Assembly (NCBI RefSeq): GCF_018889995.1
Contig: NZ_CP076547.1
Span: forward strand, 2,666,001-2,730,000
Length of the DNA stretch: 64,000 nt
Source: Subtercola sp. PAMC28395
Lineage (GTDB): Bacteria; Actinomycetota; Actinomycetes; Actinomycetales; Microbacteriaceae
Direction of reading: 5' to 3'
The translations under genes were made by a program, and so were the position numbers. Shown one piece after another: positions 1-8,570 of this stretch. The notes beneath the pieces are model-generated. The model had not been told where the DNA came from, searched no databases, and saw only the letters and a program-made list of their open reading frames with translations. Position 1 is the first letter of the stretch. Each line of letters begins with the position of its first letter.

Positions 1-890
1 ACCGCAGCACAGTCGTCCACCCCGGCGACTGAGCCGAGGGTGTCTCGAAAGAGCAGCCCCAGTGGCTGCAGCGGGCCGAAACCACTCGGCGTGATGATGG
101 TGATGAGGGGGCCGACTGCCGTGATCGCGACCAGGGCGGCGAGCAGCGATCGGCGTTCCCGATGCGAACTGCGCGTCAGGTTCAGCCGTGTCACCGGCAT
201 ACGGTTCAGGCGCCGGTTCCAGAGGGACCCGATTATGAGACCGGCGAGTGCGGCGATCACCCGGTAGAGGTCTCGCGGCTCACCGGAGTACAGAACGAAC
301 ATGAGGAGACCGGCGAAACCCAGCAGCCGGATACGGCGCCGCAGAAGCGGGCCGGTGAAGGCGCTCGCGGCCATGATCGTGCCGACGATCGGGATCACGG
401 GGTCGATGGTGGCCTGCGAACGCACCTGCTCCGCGGCGATCAGACCGAGCCAGAGACCGATTCCCTCGACGAGCACGCCCAGGATTCCGCCGAGGATGGC
501 GACGCTCAGGTAGACGATGACCGTTCGCCAGGTTCCCATCAGGCGTTCAGCCGCACCGAGCACCACCAGGATCAGCGGCAGCAGTACGACGATGTGCAGG
601 GCTCTGGCCCCGATGAGCACCGAGGTCACTGGCGCGAACCAGTGATGCTGGGTGACCACCGAGTCGAAGCTCTGCGACAGCACCCCGTCGAGAATCCGGT
701 AGAGCGACGCATGGAAGACCAGCTGCAGCACGCTCACTACCGTCGCGACACCAGCGATGGTCCAGGTGAATGGAATGGACGAAGCCCAACGGCCGAGCCA
801 GGAGATGAATCGCCGAAGTCGTCGCCTCGCCAGGCCCGGTGACGAGGCAGAGGGCGCCACGGTGGGGCGAGGAGCCAGAGATACCGTCAT
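1..890 (-). CDS. MprF-like multi-TM membrane protein, N-terminal part (3' end outside window)
   Basis: The first 296 residues are visible, from an ATG two bases after the stop of the upstream hydrolase; the C-terminus lies beyond position 1. The protein has a basic N-terminus, then about five to six hydrophobic segments, including one around SIPFTWTIAGVATVVSVLQL and one with GTWRTVIVYLSVAILGG. The arrangement resembles the rhomboid-like N-terminal half of actinobacterial aminoacyl-phosphatidylglycerol synthases, which usually carry a C-terminal tRNA-dependent transferase domain (DUF2156). That catalytic half is not in the window, so the function is inferred from the membrane region and from the esterase partner. 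It could instead be a plain rhomboid-family protein. Confidence 0.6.
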   Translation of the reverse strand, partial: MTVSLAPRPTVAPSASSPGLARRRLRRFISWLGRWASSIPFTWTIAGVATVVSVLQLVFHASLYRILDGVLSQSFDSVVTQHHWFAPVTSVLIGARALHIVVLLPLILVVLGAAERLMGTWRTVIVYLSVAILGGILGVLVEGIGLWLGLIAAEQVRSQATIDPVIPIVGTIMAASAFTGPLLRRRIRLLGFAGLLMFVLYSGEPRDLYRVIAALAGLIIGSLWNRRLNRMPVTRLNLTRSSHRERRSLLAALVAITAVGPLITIITPSGFGPLQPLGLLFRDTLGSVAGVDDCAA

Positions 891-892
891 GA

Positions 893-2194
893 TCAGAGCC
901 CCCAGTGAGCGGAGAGTTCGGCGAACCCACGACCGAAAGCATACGTCGCTGTCGTGTAGTCGTGGGCGCTGTCCGGGGCTTCGAAATAGGAAACGGTCAT
1001 GCCGGCAGCGCGGGCAGCGCCAGACAGCACGAGTGAATCGGGCTGGTAGATCGTGTCGTTCTGGCCCGCCGAGAAGACAGCGAAAGTCGAATACGGTGCC
1101 CGAGCCTTCAGAATGGCCTCGGGCAGCGCAGCGAGATAGGCGGCCCGACTACCCGCGAACCCGGAGTCGATGGTCTCCTGTTCATCGCCGTTGGCCGGTA
1201 CCAGCTCCCCCGACACGTCCAGAATTGCCCCGAAGAGTTCCGGATGCCCGGCTCCGAGCTGGATCGAGCAGGTACCGCCCTGTGAGAATCCGGCAATACC
1301 CCACTCCGGCCCGGGGGCAGCGACCGGAAGCGAGGACCTGATCCAGTTCACGACGTCGACGGTGAGATATGTTGCCGAGTTGCCCAGGGCGCCGTCGACG
1401 CACATCGGATTGTTCTGCGCGTCACCGAGCTGGTCGGGTGAGACCACGATCGGCGCGAGGCCCGCATGCGCCTGGGCGAGGGCGTCGAGGGTCTCGATCA
1501 GGTGCCCGGAGACCAGCGGGTCGGAGGGCTGCCCGGGTTGGCCCGACAGGGTGATGACGACCGGCAGCACAGGAGGAACGGCGGTCAGCGCAGCCGGTGG
1601 CAGATACACGAGTGCCTTTCTCGCAACGAATCCAGAAACCGTGGCCGGGATGGCGACCGATGCGACAACACCTTTCGTCGGCATTCCCTGGGGTGCCGAC
1701 CAACTCGCCGACAACGGCGAGGAGTAGTCGTGGGATGCGCCGATGACAGGCAGCGAGACCGAATCGTAGGGGCTCACACCGAGCAGCGAGTTGAGAGTGG
1801 GGTACGTGCCGAAGTCGATGTTGATACCGACGGCGCCTGTGACGAGAAACAGGAAGACAGCACAGAGGCCGAGTGCCTTGCGGTACCACCTAGATCGCCA
1901 GAATGAACACAGCGCCAGAGCGACACCGGCGAACGTGCCGGCAATCCAGAGCCGGGTCGCGAACGAGAAGTCGACACCGACGACGTTCAGCACGTCGTCT
2001 GTGAGCCAGGTCGCGGCCGCGCCGACCAGGGCCCCTGCGCCGGCCGCCACGGCAAGAGCTGTCGAATACGAACGCCTCGGCCACCGCGGCCCCGGTCTGA
2101 CGAGAACGAGAAAGAGGAGGAGCGCCACGGATGCTGAGCACAGAGCGATGACGAGCGGACCCTCGATCATGCTCATGGTTCCCCATGAGCCCAT
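893..2194 (-). CDS. membrane-anchored alpha/beta hydrolase (esterase)
   Basis: 433 residues. The first ~130 residues hold about four hydrophobic segments; the rest is an esterase-D/antigen-85-like hydrolase with the nucleophile elbow GFSQGG and a C-terminal SAHDY that can supply the catalytic His. I chose the ATG at 2194 because a GAGGGTG Shine-Dalgarno lies just before it; a TTG at 2221 would add nine residues. It is followed after two bases by the MprF-like gene, so the two are surely cotranscribed. Hydrolases paired with aminoacyl-phospholipid synthases are known to deacylate such lipids in some Gram-positives; that role is inferred here from the pairing. Confidence 0.8.
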   Translation of the reverse strand: MGSWGTMSMIEGPLVIALCSASVALLLFLVLVRPGPRWPRRSYSTALAVAAGAGALVGAAATWLTDDVLNVVGVDFSFATRLWIAGTFAGVALALCSFWRSRWYRKALGLCAVFLFLVTGAVGINIDFGTYPTLNSLLGVSPYDSVSLPVIGASHDYSSPLSASWSAPQGMPTKGVVASVAIPATVSGFVARKALVYLPPAALTAVPPVLPVVITLSGQPGQPSDPLVSGHLIETLDALAQAHAGLAPIVVSPDQLGDAQNNPMCVDGALGNSATYLTVDVVNWIRSSLPVAAPGPEWGIAGFSQGGTCSIQLGAGHPELFGAILDVSGELVPANGDEQETIDSGFAGSRAAYLAALPEAILKARAPYSTFAVFSAGQNDTIYQPDSLVLSGAARAAGMTVSYFEAPDSAHDYTTATYAFGRGFAELSAHWGL

Positions 2195-2318
2195 GTTCAC
2201 CCTCACTCGCTGCCCCAGCAATGCAGCACCCAGTGTGCCCTGACACTCTGAACGTTTGCCATGCGACGCCTGTTCGTAATCTCAGGTCATAATCCGTCGG
2301 ACTGCCCGCCCCCGCGCG

Positions 2319-2324
2319 TACCGT
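2319..2324 (+). promoter_or_regulatory. -10 box of the thioredoxin gene, leaderless type
   Basis: TACCGT ends nine bases before the ATG at 2334 and no Shine-Dalgarno lies between. The spacing puts the likely transcript start at or next to the start codon. Confidence 0.4.
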
Positions 2325-2333
2325 GGTCACATC

Positions 2334-2861
2334 ATGACGCTGACCTCCATCCTCATCGTTCTCGCCCTCGTCGGTGCGTCGACAGTTCTCGGGTTGCTGT
2401 GGCGTCGAAGCCAGGGCACGGCTGTGGGAACAGTGGATGCTCGGCAGAGGCGGGGAGAGCGACGTGCTTCGACGTCGGTCTCTTCGAATGACCTCGGGAA
2501 CGACACCGCGTCCGGTGGCAGCGCAGGCCTCGTCGAGTCTGAATTCGGGCCCGACGTCACTTTCGGGGATCACGCGACCCTCCTGCAGTTCTCGACGGAA
2601 TTCTGCTCAACGTGCCCGGCCACGCGCAGGCGGCTGGGGCAGCTGGCCGAGCAATACGACGACGTGAGTCATGTCGATGTCGACCTGACTCACCGTGGAG
2701 ACCTGGCAAACAGGTTCCGGATCCTCCAGACGCCCACCACCTTCATTCTCGACCGAGATGGTCGCATCACGGCCCGTATCGGCGGGGCGCCCCGACCGGG
2801 CGTCGTCGAGGCCGAGCTCGCCTCACTCCGGTCCACCCGATCAGTCAGGAGCGACCATTGA
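2334..2861 (+). CDS. membrane-anchored thioredoxin family protein
   Basis: 175 residues. An N-terminal hydrophobic helix (residues ~4-24, ending in WRR) should anchor the protein, with the thioredoxin fold outside the membrane. The active site FCSTCPATRR has the CxxC pair, and QTPTTFILDRDGR carries the cis-proline of the fold. A linker of about 40 polar residues separates anchor and domain. The stop overlaps the TTG start of the next gene, a DUF4395 protein. Thioredoxin-DUF4395 pairs recur in Actinobacteria; a role in extracytoplasmic thiol exchange is inferred. Confidence 0.85.
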   Translation: MTLTSILIVLALVGASTVLGLLWRRSQGTAVGTVDARQRRGERRASTSVSSNDLGNDTASGGSAGLVESEFGPDVTFGDHATLLQFSTEFCSTCPATRRRLGQLAEQYDDVSHVDVDLTHRGDLANRFRILQTPTTFILDRDGRITARIGGAPRPGVVEAELASLRSTRSVRSDH

Positions 2862-3400
2862 GCACGTCCAGAGCTTCCGCCACATCCGCGAGCACGTCTC
2901 CGGGCCCTGCAGCGACGCTCGGAATCGACCCGCGCGGCCCCCGGTTCAGCGCTGGCATCACGGCCGTACACTTGATCACGGTGCTGCTTCTCGGGTTGGG
3001 TTCAGCTGCATCACCTCCTGCAACCGTCGGCGGCCGAGCCGCCGAGCCTTCCTTCATTCTGCTCGCGATCATCAGCGTGCTGTTCGCCTGGGGGGCGTTC
3101 GCCGGAGTCAAACGCCACCCGTACGGCCGGCTCTTTCGCACGGTGATCCGGCCACGACTCTCCGCTCCCACGGAGCTGGAAGACCCGAAGCCGCCGACAT
3201 TCGCCCAGGGCGTCGGCTTCGTCATCACCCTTGCCGGGCTTGTGCTGGCACTCGCCGGCGTTCCGTACGCCGTCGTGATCGCGGCCGCGGCGGCCTTTGT
3301 AGCCGCGTTCCTCAACTCGGTATTCGGATACTGCCTCGGGTGCCAGCTGTACCTGCTGCTCATCCGGGTCACGAAGGCGAAGCCGGCACTCACAGCCTGA
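2858..3400 (+). CDS. DUF4395 domain membrane protein
   Basis: 180 residues with three to four hydrophobic segments and a C-terminal YCLGCQLYLLL containing a CxxC pair, typical of DUF4395. The start is a TTG overlapping the stop of the thioredoxin gene (TTGA), with AGGAG six bases upstream; this gives a much better fit than the longer frame that reads back into the neighbour. The coupling suggests the two products work together, perhaps with the CxxC as a redox partner of the thioredoxin, which is inference. The first 30 residues are Ser/Thr/Ala-rich and probably unstructured. Confidence 0.8.
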   Translation: MSTSRASATSASTSPGPAATLGIDPRGPRFSAGITAVHLITVLLLGLGSAASPPATVGGRAAEPSFILLAIISVLFAWGAFAGVKRHPYGRLFRTVIRPRLSAPTELEDPKPPTFAQGVGFVITLAGLVLALAGVPYAVVIAAAAAFVAAFLNSVFGYCLGCQLYLLLIRVTKAKPALTA

Positions 3401-3465
3401 AACCTCACCCTGCCGTCCGTGGCGAGTAGTCTGGAGAAACCGATCCAGGAGGCCAAGGCCACGTT

Positions 3466-4365
3466 ATGACCGACACGCACACCGTTCTGATCGCCGGCGG
3501 ATCTGGCTTCATCGGCACCGAGGTCTCCAGGCAGCTCCGTTCATCGGGTCACGTCGTCGTGAACCTGGTGCGCCACCCCACGCATCACCCCGACGAACGC
3601 ATGTGGGACCCGGATGCCGGGTGGTTGAACCCTGAGACCATCGAACGCGCAGATGCCGTCATCAACCTTTCGGGGGCATCGATCTCGAGACTCCCGTGGA
3701 CACTGGCCTACAAGCGCGTGATTCTCGAGTCACGGGTCAATGCCACCTCGACGCTGGCTTCGGCCATCACGAAGGCCAAGAACCCTCCCACAGTCTTTCT
3801 CAGCGGCTCGGCTGTGGGCTACTACGGTAATCGTCCCGGCGAACTGCTGACTGAAGCATCTCCGATCGGTGAGGGCTTTCTTCCGAAGGTCGTCGACGCC
3901 TGGGAGGCCGCATCGCGCCTCGCCGAGCCTGCGACGAAGGTCACGAATTTCAGGACCGGGGTGGTGATCGGCAAAGGTGGCCTCGTCGCGACGCTCCGGC
4001 GGATAGCCCTTCTCGGCGGAGCGGGTCCGCTCGGTACCGGTGAACAGCACTGGCCGTGGATCAGCCTTCATGACGAGGCGGCCGCCATCGTGCACCTGCT
4101 CGGTTCAGACCTGACCGGGCCGGTCAATCTCGCCGCTCCCACCCCGGCGACAGCATCCGAGGTCATGCGCGCGATCGCCGAACTCGTGCACCGGCCCTAC
4201 TGGCTGCCCGCGCCCGCCTGGGCGATCAAAGGGGCACTGGCCGACGCGGGGCGTGAGCTCATCCTCTCCGACCAGAACGAGTCTTCACAGCTGATCGTCG
4301 CCGACGGTTTCACCTTCAGGGACACCTCGCTCGACGACACACTGGCCGCCGCCCTCGCGAGCTAG
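3466..4365 (+). CDS. TIGR01777 family NAD(P)-dependent epimerase/oxidoreductase
   Basis: 299 residues. The N-terminal VLIAGGSGFIGTEVSRQL is the Rossmann GxxGxxG motif, and SGSAVGYYGNR has the family's Tyr-containing active-site region. TIGR01777 (YfcH-like) proteins are extended short-chain dehydrogenases of largely unknown substrate, at this usual length. It follows the thioredoxin-DUF4395 pair by 65 bp and ends three bases before the convergent membrane-protein gene. Confidence 0.85.
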   Translation: MTDTHTVLIAGGSGFIGTEVSRQLRSSGHVVVNLVRHPTHHPDERMWDPDAGWLNPETIERADAVINLSGASISRLPWTLAYKRVILESRVNATSTLASAITKAKNPPTVFLSGSAVGYYGNRPGELLTEASPIGEGFLPKVVDAWEAASRLAEPATKVTNFRTGVVIGKGGLVATLRRIALLGGAGPLGTGEQHWPWISLHDEAAAIVHLLGSDLTGPVNLAAPTPATASEVMRAIAELVHRPYWLPAPAWAIKGALADAGRELILSDQNESSQLIVADGFTFRDTSLDDTLAAALAS

Positions 4366-4368
4366 TCC

Positions 4369-4932
4369 CTAAGCCTTCTCGTAGAAAGCGATCGCCTGTC
4401 GAAGGGCCTTGCGCGCCCGTTTGCGATCTCCGCTGGCGTCATAGGCAAGCCCCAGCCGAAACCACGCCTGCCAGCTCTCTGGAGCTGCCTCGACTTCGTC
4501 GCGGTAGGTCTCGAAGTCAGCGTCTGCTGCGGCGCGGAACGGTCGGCCACTGGGACGCTTGGGCAGATCATCCACTGGCAACAGATCGTCGTCTCGAAGC
4601 AGACCCACCAGCTTCTGGGTGCGGAAGCCGAAGAGGAGTTCGCGGTAGAGCGCCCAGGCGCCGACGATCGGGAAGACGATCAGGGCGACGCCGATCGCAA
4701 CTCCGGCCGGAGCGCCTGTACCGATGAACAGCAGGGCGTGCTGGAACACCAGCACGAGATAGACCACCAAGAGGGCGGACATGACGAACGCGGCGACTTT
4801 GCCCTTCGAAACTCCTCTGCCTTTCACAACACCGATCTCATTCGAAGGACCAGTCGTGTTCGACGGGTCCGTCTGCCCCAGGGAGCCGTTCTCATCCGGG
4901 CCGCTCTTCTCATTCACAGGGTCGGCCCTCAC
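4369..4932 (-). CDS. membrane protein with C-terminal TPR-like helices
   Basis: 187 residues of no named family that I recognise. About 45 polar, Asn/Ser/Gly-rich residues precede two hydrophobic segments (~46-66 and ~76-95). A soluble tail follows, ending in a helical pair (ESWQAWFRLGLAYDASGDRK then a second helix) that looks like one tetratricopeptide unit. Its ATG overlaps the dapB stop by 4 bp, so it is probably translated by coupling from dapB. Confidence 0.7.
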   Translation of the reverse strand: MRADPVNEKSGPDENGSLGQTDPSNTTGPSNEIGVVKGRGVSKGKVAAFVMSALLVVYLVLVFQHALLFIGTGAPAGVAIGVALIVFPIVGAWALYRELLFGFRTQKLVGLLRDDDLLPVDDLPKRPSGRPFRAAADADFETYRDEVEAAPESWQAWFRLGLAYDASGDRKRARKALRQAIAFYEKA

Positions 4933-5753
4933 GCGATCGTCGCCCGGGCGGCCTGGCCCGAGACGCTCTCAGGCTCAGGCGCCCAACCGCTGTCGGCGGC
5001 CGAACGCGGGGCTGAGAGAAGAGCTGAGAGGTTCAGGAGCTTGTCGAGCCCGACGACGACTCCTCGGGCGCTGGCAGCCGCTCGCAAGCCGAGGAGGATT
5101 CCCGTTTCATAGGCGCTCGGGGAGATGGTCTCATGGCTGATGGTGAGCACCTCACCCGTTCCGCCGAAGATCACATCCTGCTTGGCAACGACGCCGCGCA
5201 GCCGCAGACTGTGAACGGGAATGCTGGCGACCTGCTGGCCCCTGGCCCGCTGGTCGGTGTGCGGGGCAGAGACAGGCCCGACACCGGCGCGGGCTTCACC
5301 GATCAGCTCGGCCGTTCGCACGGCAGTGCCCGAGGGCGAGTCGACCTTGGTGGAGCCGTGAGCCTCGATGATCTCGATCGAATCGTAGAACTGCGCCGCC
5401 ATGGCGGAGAAAGCCGTTGCGAGAACCGAGCCGAGCGAGAAATTCGGTACGATCACGACGCCAGTGTCGGGACGGGCGGCGAGAGTGTGTTCGAGGGCGA
5501 GAATACGGTCACCCGACCATCCGCTCGTTCCCACCAGCACGTTGATGCCGTGGGCGACAGCGAAATCGACGACACCCTGGCTCACCCCGGGAACGGTCAC
5601 GTCGAGAACGAGGTCTGCTCCGATCATCCGGTCGAAGGAGTCTGTCGAGCCGAGGGAGGCGAACACCTCGAATTCGGCGCTGGCCTCGATCAGCTTCGTT
5701 GCCAGCTGGCCCATCTTGCCCGTCGCGCCGACAACGGCAACCTTCGTACTCAT
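4929..5753 (-). CDS. dapB: 4-hydroxy-tetrahydrodipicolinate reductase
   Basis: 274 residues; cytoplasmic. It reduces hydroxy-tetrahydrodipicolinate with NAD(P)H in the diaminopimelate/lysine pathway. The N-terminal VAVVGATGKMGQ is the dinucleotide-binding loop. IIEAHGSTKVDSPSGTA is the substrate-site signature with the catalytic His and the Lys; many relatives have two His where this has His-Gly. A TAGATT box six bases before the ATG and no Shine-Dalgarno suggest a leaderless mRNA. The downstream membrane-protein gene overlaps by 4 bp. Confidence 0.95.
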   Translation of the reverse strand: MSTKVAVVGATGKMGQLATKLIEASAEFEVFASLGSTDSFDRMIGADLVLDVTVPGVSQGVVDFAVAHGINVLVGTSGWSGDRILALEHTLAARPDTGVVIVPNFSLGSVLATAFSAMAAQFYDSIEIIEAHGSTKVDSPSGTAVRTAELIGEARAGVGPVSAPHTDQRARGQQVASIPVHSLRLRGVVAKQDVIFGGTGEVLTISHETISPSAYETGILLGLRAAASARGVVVGLDKLLNLSALLSAPRSAADSGWAPEPESVSGQAARATIA

Positions 5754-5879
5754 GGTGCCAATCTACCAAGCGCCGCTGATGACTCTGTGCGAAGGATGCC
5801 CGTTCCTTTCGCGACCCCTACGAAGCGCCGGCTCGAACCGACGGCGGCACTCCACGAGCGCTCACCTAGGCTGGGTGGC
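5754..5879. promoter_or_regulatory. divergent promoter region, dapB / GNAT gene
   Basis: 126 bp between two divergent genes. On the minus strand TAGATT (5765-5760) lies six bases before the dapB ATG; on the plus strand TAGGCT (5867-5872) lies seven bases before the ATG at 5880. Neither start has a Shine-Dalgarno, so both transcripts may be leaderless. Confidence 0.45.
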
Positions 5880-6422
5880 ATGCACCTGCGTGAGGCCGCC
5901 GTGACACGGCCGGATTCCGTTCGGCTGCTGAGTGACTACTTCGGCAGCCGGGAACTCGAATTCACCGAGGCCGGTGGCGTGTACACCACTCGGTTCCCGA
6001 CGGCCGACGCCTTCACTCCCCCCGCGGGCGTGTTCCTGCTCGTGATCGACGACGACAACGCAGCAGTGGGGTGCGGCGGCATCAGGCTGCTCCCCCGGGC
6101 ATCCGCGGATGACGCTCCGGGTGGCGCTGGCACGGCTGCCGCTAAGCGAGAACGGGGTACCGTCAGCGACGCGACCCCGGTGCGCTTCGAGGTGAAACAC
6201 GTCTGGCTCGGCGAAGCCGCCCGAGGCAGGGGTTGGGCGATTGCGCTGATGAATGAGCTGGAGGAGCGAGCTCGTGAATTCGGTGCGACGCAGCTGGTTC
6301 TCGACACGAATGCGCGCCTCACCGCCGCCGCACGGCTCTACGCCCGACTCGGTTACGATCAGACCGAACCGTACAACGACAATGCGAACGCAACGAACTG
6401 GTACGCGAAACAGCTGCAGTAG
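5880..6422 (+). CDS. GNAT family N-acetyltransferase
   Basis: 180 residues. The acetyl-CoA-binding motif A is VKHVWLGEAARGRGWAIALM, followed by the GNAT C-terminal pattern AARLYARLGYDQTEPYND. The open frame continues far upstream, but that stretch is antisense to dapB; the ATG at 5880 gives a normal-length protein and sits seven bases after a TAGGCT -10 box. Substrate unknown. It is transcribed away from dapB and converges with the phosphatase gene. Confidence 0.85.
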   Translation: MHLREAAVTRPDSVRLLSDYFGSRELEFTEAGGVYTTRFPTADAFTPPAGVFLLVIDDDNAAVGCGGIRLLPRASADDAPGGAGTAAAKRERGTVSDATPVRFEVKHVWLGEAARGRGWAIALMNELEERAREFGATQLVLDTNARLTAAARLYARLGYDQTEPYNDNANATNWYAKQLQ

Positions 6423-6462
6423 CGTCAGCCGTGGGGCCGTGCAGTGCCGGCCCGGCCGCGCT

Positions 6463-7071
6463 TCAGTAGGGCTGCGGGTCGGCGAGCCCCGTACGCAATT
6501 CGACCGGCAGGTGACCGAGATCGTTGTGCGTCACCAGTTCTGGCATGCGACCGCTACGGTAGCGGATGATCGTGAGCCCGCAGTTCGCCTGGTTGACCCC
6601 GACCCAGCGCCACCCCGGCGCGCTGAGAGCTTCGCGAACGAACCAGCCGATGACGAAGTTGTGCGTGATCAGCAGGTCATGGCGGGTCTCGCGCGACGGC
6701 GTGAGGAATTCGGCGATCGCATCGGACATCTGGGCCCGCCCGGCATCGACCTCCTCTTCGCTCACCGCGTTGAAGAACGGTTCGAAGGCGTGCGGCATCT
6801 CGGGTGAATATTCGGTGGGAACACAGTCGAACAGCAAGGGCGACGGTTTGGGGTCGAGTGCCGGCAGCTGCTTGGCCATGATCGCGGCGGTTTCGGCGGC
6901 ACGCTGCAGCGGCGAATGCCAGACGTTGTCGAACGGAACCCCGCCGAGGCGATCGGCGATCAACCGCGCCTGGCGTTCACCGCGCGGCGAGAGTGGGCCG
7001 TCGGCGACACCGTACTCGGCATCGACCTGCTCGCCGTGGCGCACCAGGTAGAGCACGTGTCCGACCGTCAT
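6463..7071 (-). CDS. histidine phosphatase family protein
   Basis: 202 residues of the phosphoglycerate-mutase-like superfamily. The phospho-accepting His is in LVRHGEQ near the N-terminus; LSPRGERQA and HSPLQRAAETA follow at the usual spacing, and LLITHNFVIGW supplies the second His. The start overlaps the stop of the M16 peptidase gene by 4 bp, so they are translationally coupled. The substrate cannot be told from sequence. Confidence 0.88.
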   Translation of the reverse strand: MTVGHVLYLVRHGEQVDAEYGVADGPLSPRGERQARLIADRLGGVPFDNVWHSPLQRAAETAAIMAKQLPALDPKPSPLLFDCVPTEYSPEMPHAFEPFFNAVSEEEVDAGRAQMSDAIAEFLTPSRETRHDLLITHNFVIGWFVREALSAPGWRWVGVNQANCGLTIIRYRSGRMPELVTHNDLGHLPVELRTGLADPQPY

Positions 7072-8498
7072 GATCCCACCAGAACCGGGCCAGTGGCCGA
7101 CGTCTCGGTTGAGCCTGAAGCGCTGGCGAGAACCGAATCGAACGCCGAAGCCTCCACCGCGCCGACAGCCGCGACCGACAGTGGGCGCGACAGCAGCTCC
7201 TGCGCCAACGCCTGCACGTCGGCGGCCGTCACTTCGGCCAGTCGGCCGAGGGCTACGTCGAGGTCGGCGAATTCGCCGGTGGTGATCTCCGACCGCCCGA
7301 GCCTGGACATGCGCGTGTCGGAGTCCTCGAGAGAGAGTGCTGCCGAGCCGGAGAGCTGCCCGTTGGCGCGGCGGAGCTCATCGGCGGTCACACCGCTTTC
7401 GGCGAGGCGGGTGAACTCAGCCACGAGCAGGTCACTCACGACGCCGACGTTCTTCGGCGAGCATCCGGCGTAGAGACCGAAGACGCCGGCGTCTGAGTAA
7501 CCGGAGGCAAAGGAGTACACGGAGTACGCAAGCCCGCGCTTCTCACGGACCTCCTGGAACAACCGGGACGACATGCCGCCACCCAGAACAGAGTTGAGAA
7601 CACTCAGCGTCGAACGGCGGTCATCGGTCGCGACCAGCCCGGGGTACCCGAGCATGACGACGGCCTGTTCGTTGGGTCGTGTTGTCAGCGACAGGGCCGA
7701 ACCACGGGTCACGCTTGCGGCAAGCGGGGCGCGGCGCTCGACCGGTCGTGCCGCTGCAGAGAGGTCCCAGCCCGCCGCACTCACCGATGCCGTCACCAGG
7801 GCGACGAGTTCGTCGTGGTCGACGGCGCCGGCGACCGTGACGACGAGGTCATTCGGGCGGTAGTTCGCCAGGTAGTGCTGCCAGACGGCACTGCGGGTCA
7901 CCCCACGAATCGTGTCGTTGTCGCCGCCGATGGGGCGACCGAGTGGATGATCGCCCAGCACCGCCTCGAACAGCCTCTCGCCCACAACATCGTTCGGGTC
8001 GTCGTCTGCCATCGCCAGCTCTTCGAGGATGACGCCGCGTTCGTTCTCGAACTCTGCCTCATCGAGCACCGAGGAGGTGAACATGTCGGCGAGCACCGAA
8101 ACGGCCATGGGCAGGTCTTTGTCCTGCACCTTGGCGTAGTAGCAGGTGTACTCCTTGCCGGTGAGGGCATTGTGTTCGCCGCCGACCTCGTCGAACGAGA
8201 CAGCGATCTCGAGAGCTGAGCGCGTCGGTGTGCCCTTGAAAAGCAGGTGTTCGAGAAAATGCGTGGAGCCGAAACGGGAGGGCAGGGCAGCCGCGTCGCC
8301 GAAAGCGGGTTCTGCACCCAGCTCATCGCGTGAACCCACCGCCACCCAGAAGCCGATTGTGGCGCTCCGGGCACCGGGAACTCGTTCGCTCAGAACGCGT
8401 ATTCCGCTGGGGAGAACCGATCGCCTGACAAACGCATCTCCCGATGCGGTGAGAGACAGCTCGGGCAGGTCAAGAGGGAGAGCAACAGCACCGTTCAT
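7068..8498 (-). CDS. M16 family zinc metallopeptidase (processing-peptidase-like)
   Basis: 476 residues. The inverted zinc motif HxxEH is visible as HFLEHLLFKGT (residues 80-90), and the downstream Glu ligand lies in ENERGVILEELAM. The C-terminal half has the second M16 repeat (REKRGLAYSVYSF). This single-chain peptidase of about 450 residues commonly follows rpsO-pnp in Actinobacteria, as here apart from an inserted oxidoreductase gene. A TAAGGT box eight bases before the ATG suggests its own leaderless promoter. Confidence 0.93.
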   Translation of the reverse strand: MNGAVALPLDLPELSLTASGDAFVRRSVLPSGIRVLSERVPGARSATIGFWVAVGSRDELGAEPAFGDAAALPSRFGSTHFLEHLLFKGTPTRSALEIAVSFDEVGGEHNALTGKEYTCYYAKVQDKDLPMAVSVLADMFTSSVLDEAEFENERGVILEELAMADDDPNDVVGERLFEAVLGDHPLGRPIGGDNDTIRGVTRSAVWQHYLANYRPNDLVVTVAGAVDHDELVALVTASVSAAGWDLSAAARPVERRAPLAASVTRGSALSLTTRPNEQAVVMLGYPGLVATDDRRSTLSVLNSVLGGGMSSRLFQEVREKRGLAYSVYSFASGYSDAGVFGLYAGCSPKNVGVVSDLLVAEFTRLAESGVTADELRRANGQLSGSAALSLEDSDTRMSRLGRSEITTGEFADLDVALGRLAEVTAADVQALAQELLSRPLSVAAVGAVEASAFDSVLASASGSTETSATGPVLVGS

Positions 8499-8506
8499 CG
8501 TGCCTA

Positions 8507-8512
8507 ACCTTA
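8507..8512 (-). promoter_or_regulatory. -10 box of the M16 peptidase gene
   Basis: On the minus strand TAAGGT is followed by eight bases and the ATG at 8498, with no convincing Shine-Dalgarno. It lies just downstream of a hairpin that probably ends the preceding gene. Confidence 0.4.
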
Positions 8513-8515
8513 GCC

Positions 8516-8556
8516 GATCACGGGCACGTCGGCTCTGCCGGTTCGTGCCCGCGATC
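8516..8556 (-). terminator. hairpin after the MDR oxidoreductase gene
   Basis: CGGGCACG (8521-8528) pairs with CGTGCCCG (8544-8551), and flanking GATC sequences extend the stem past one mismatch. It lies 15 bp beyond the stop of the oxidoreductase gene. There is no clear T-run, so it may be a weak or Rho-assisted terminator. Confidence 0.45.
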
Positions 8557-8570
8557 GTCGGAACGTGGGG

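Noticed and set aside
162..842. 226-codon plus-strand open frame at the left edge
   Set aside because: Low-complexity Asp/Arg/His translation lying antisense to a multi-helix membrane protein that continues to the window edge.
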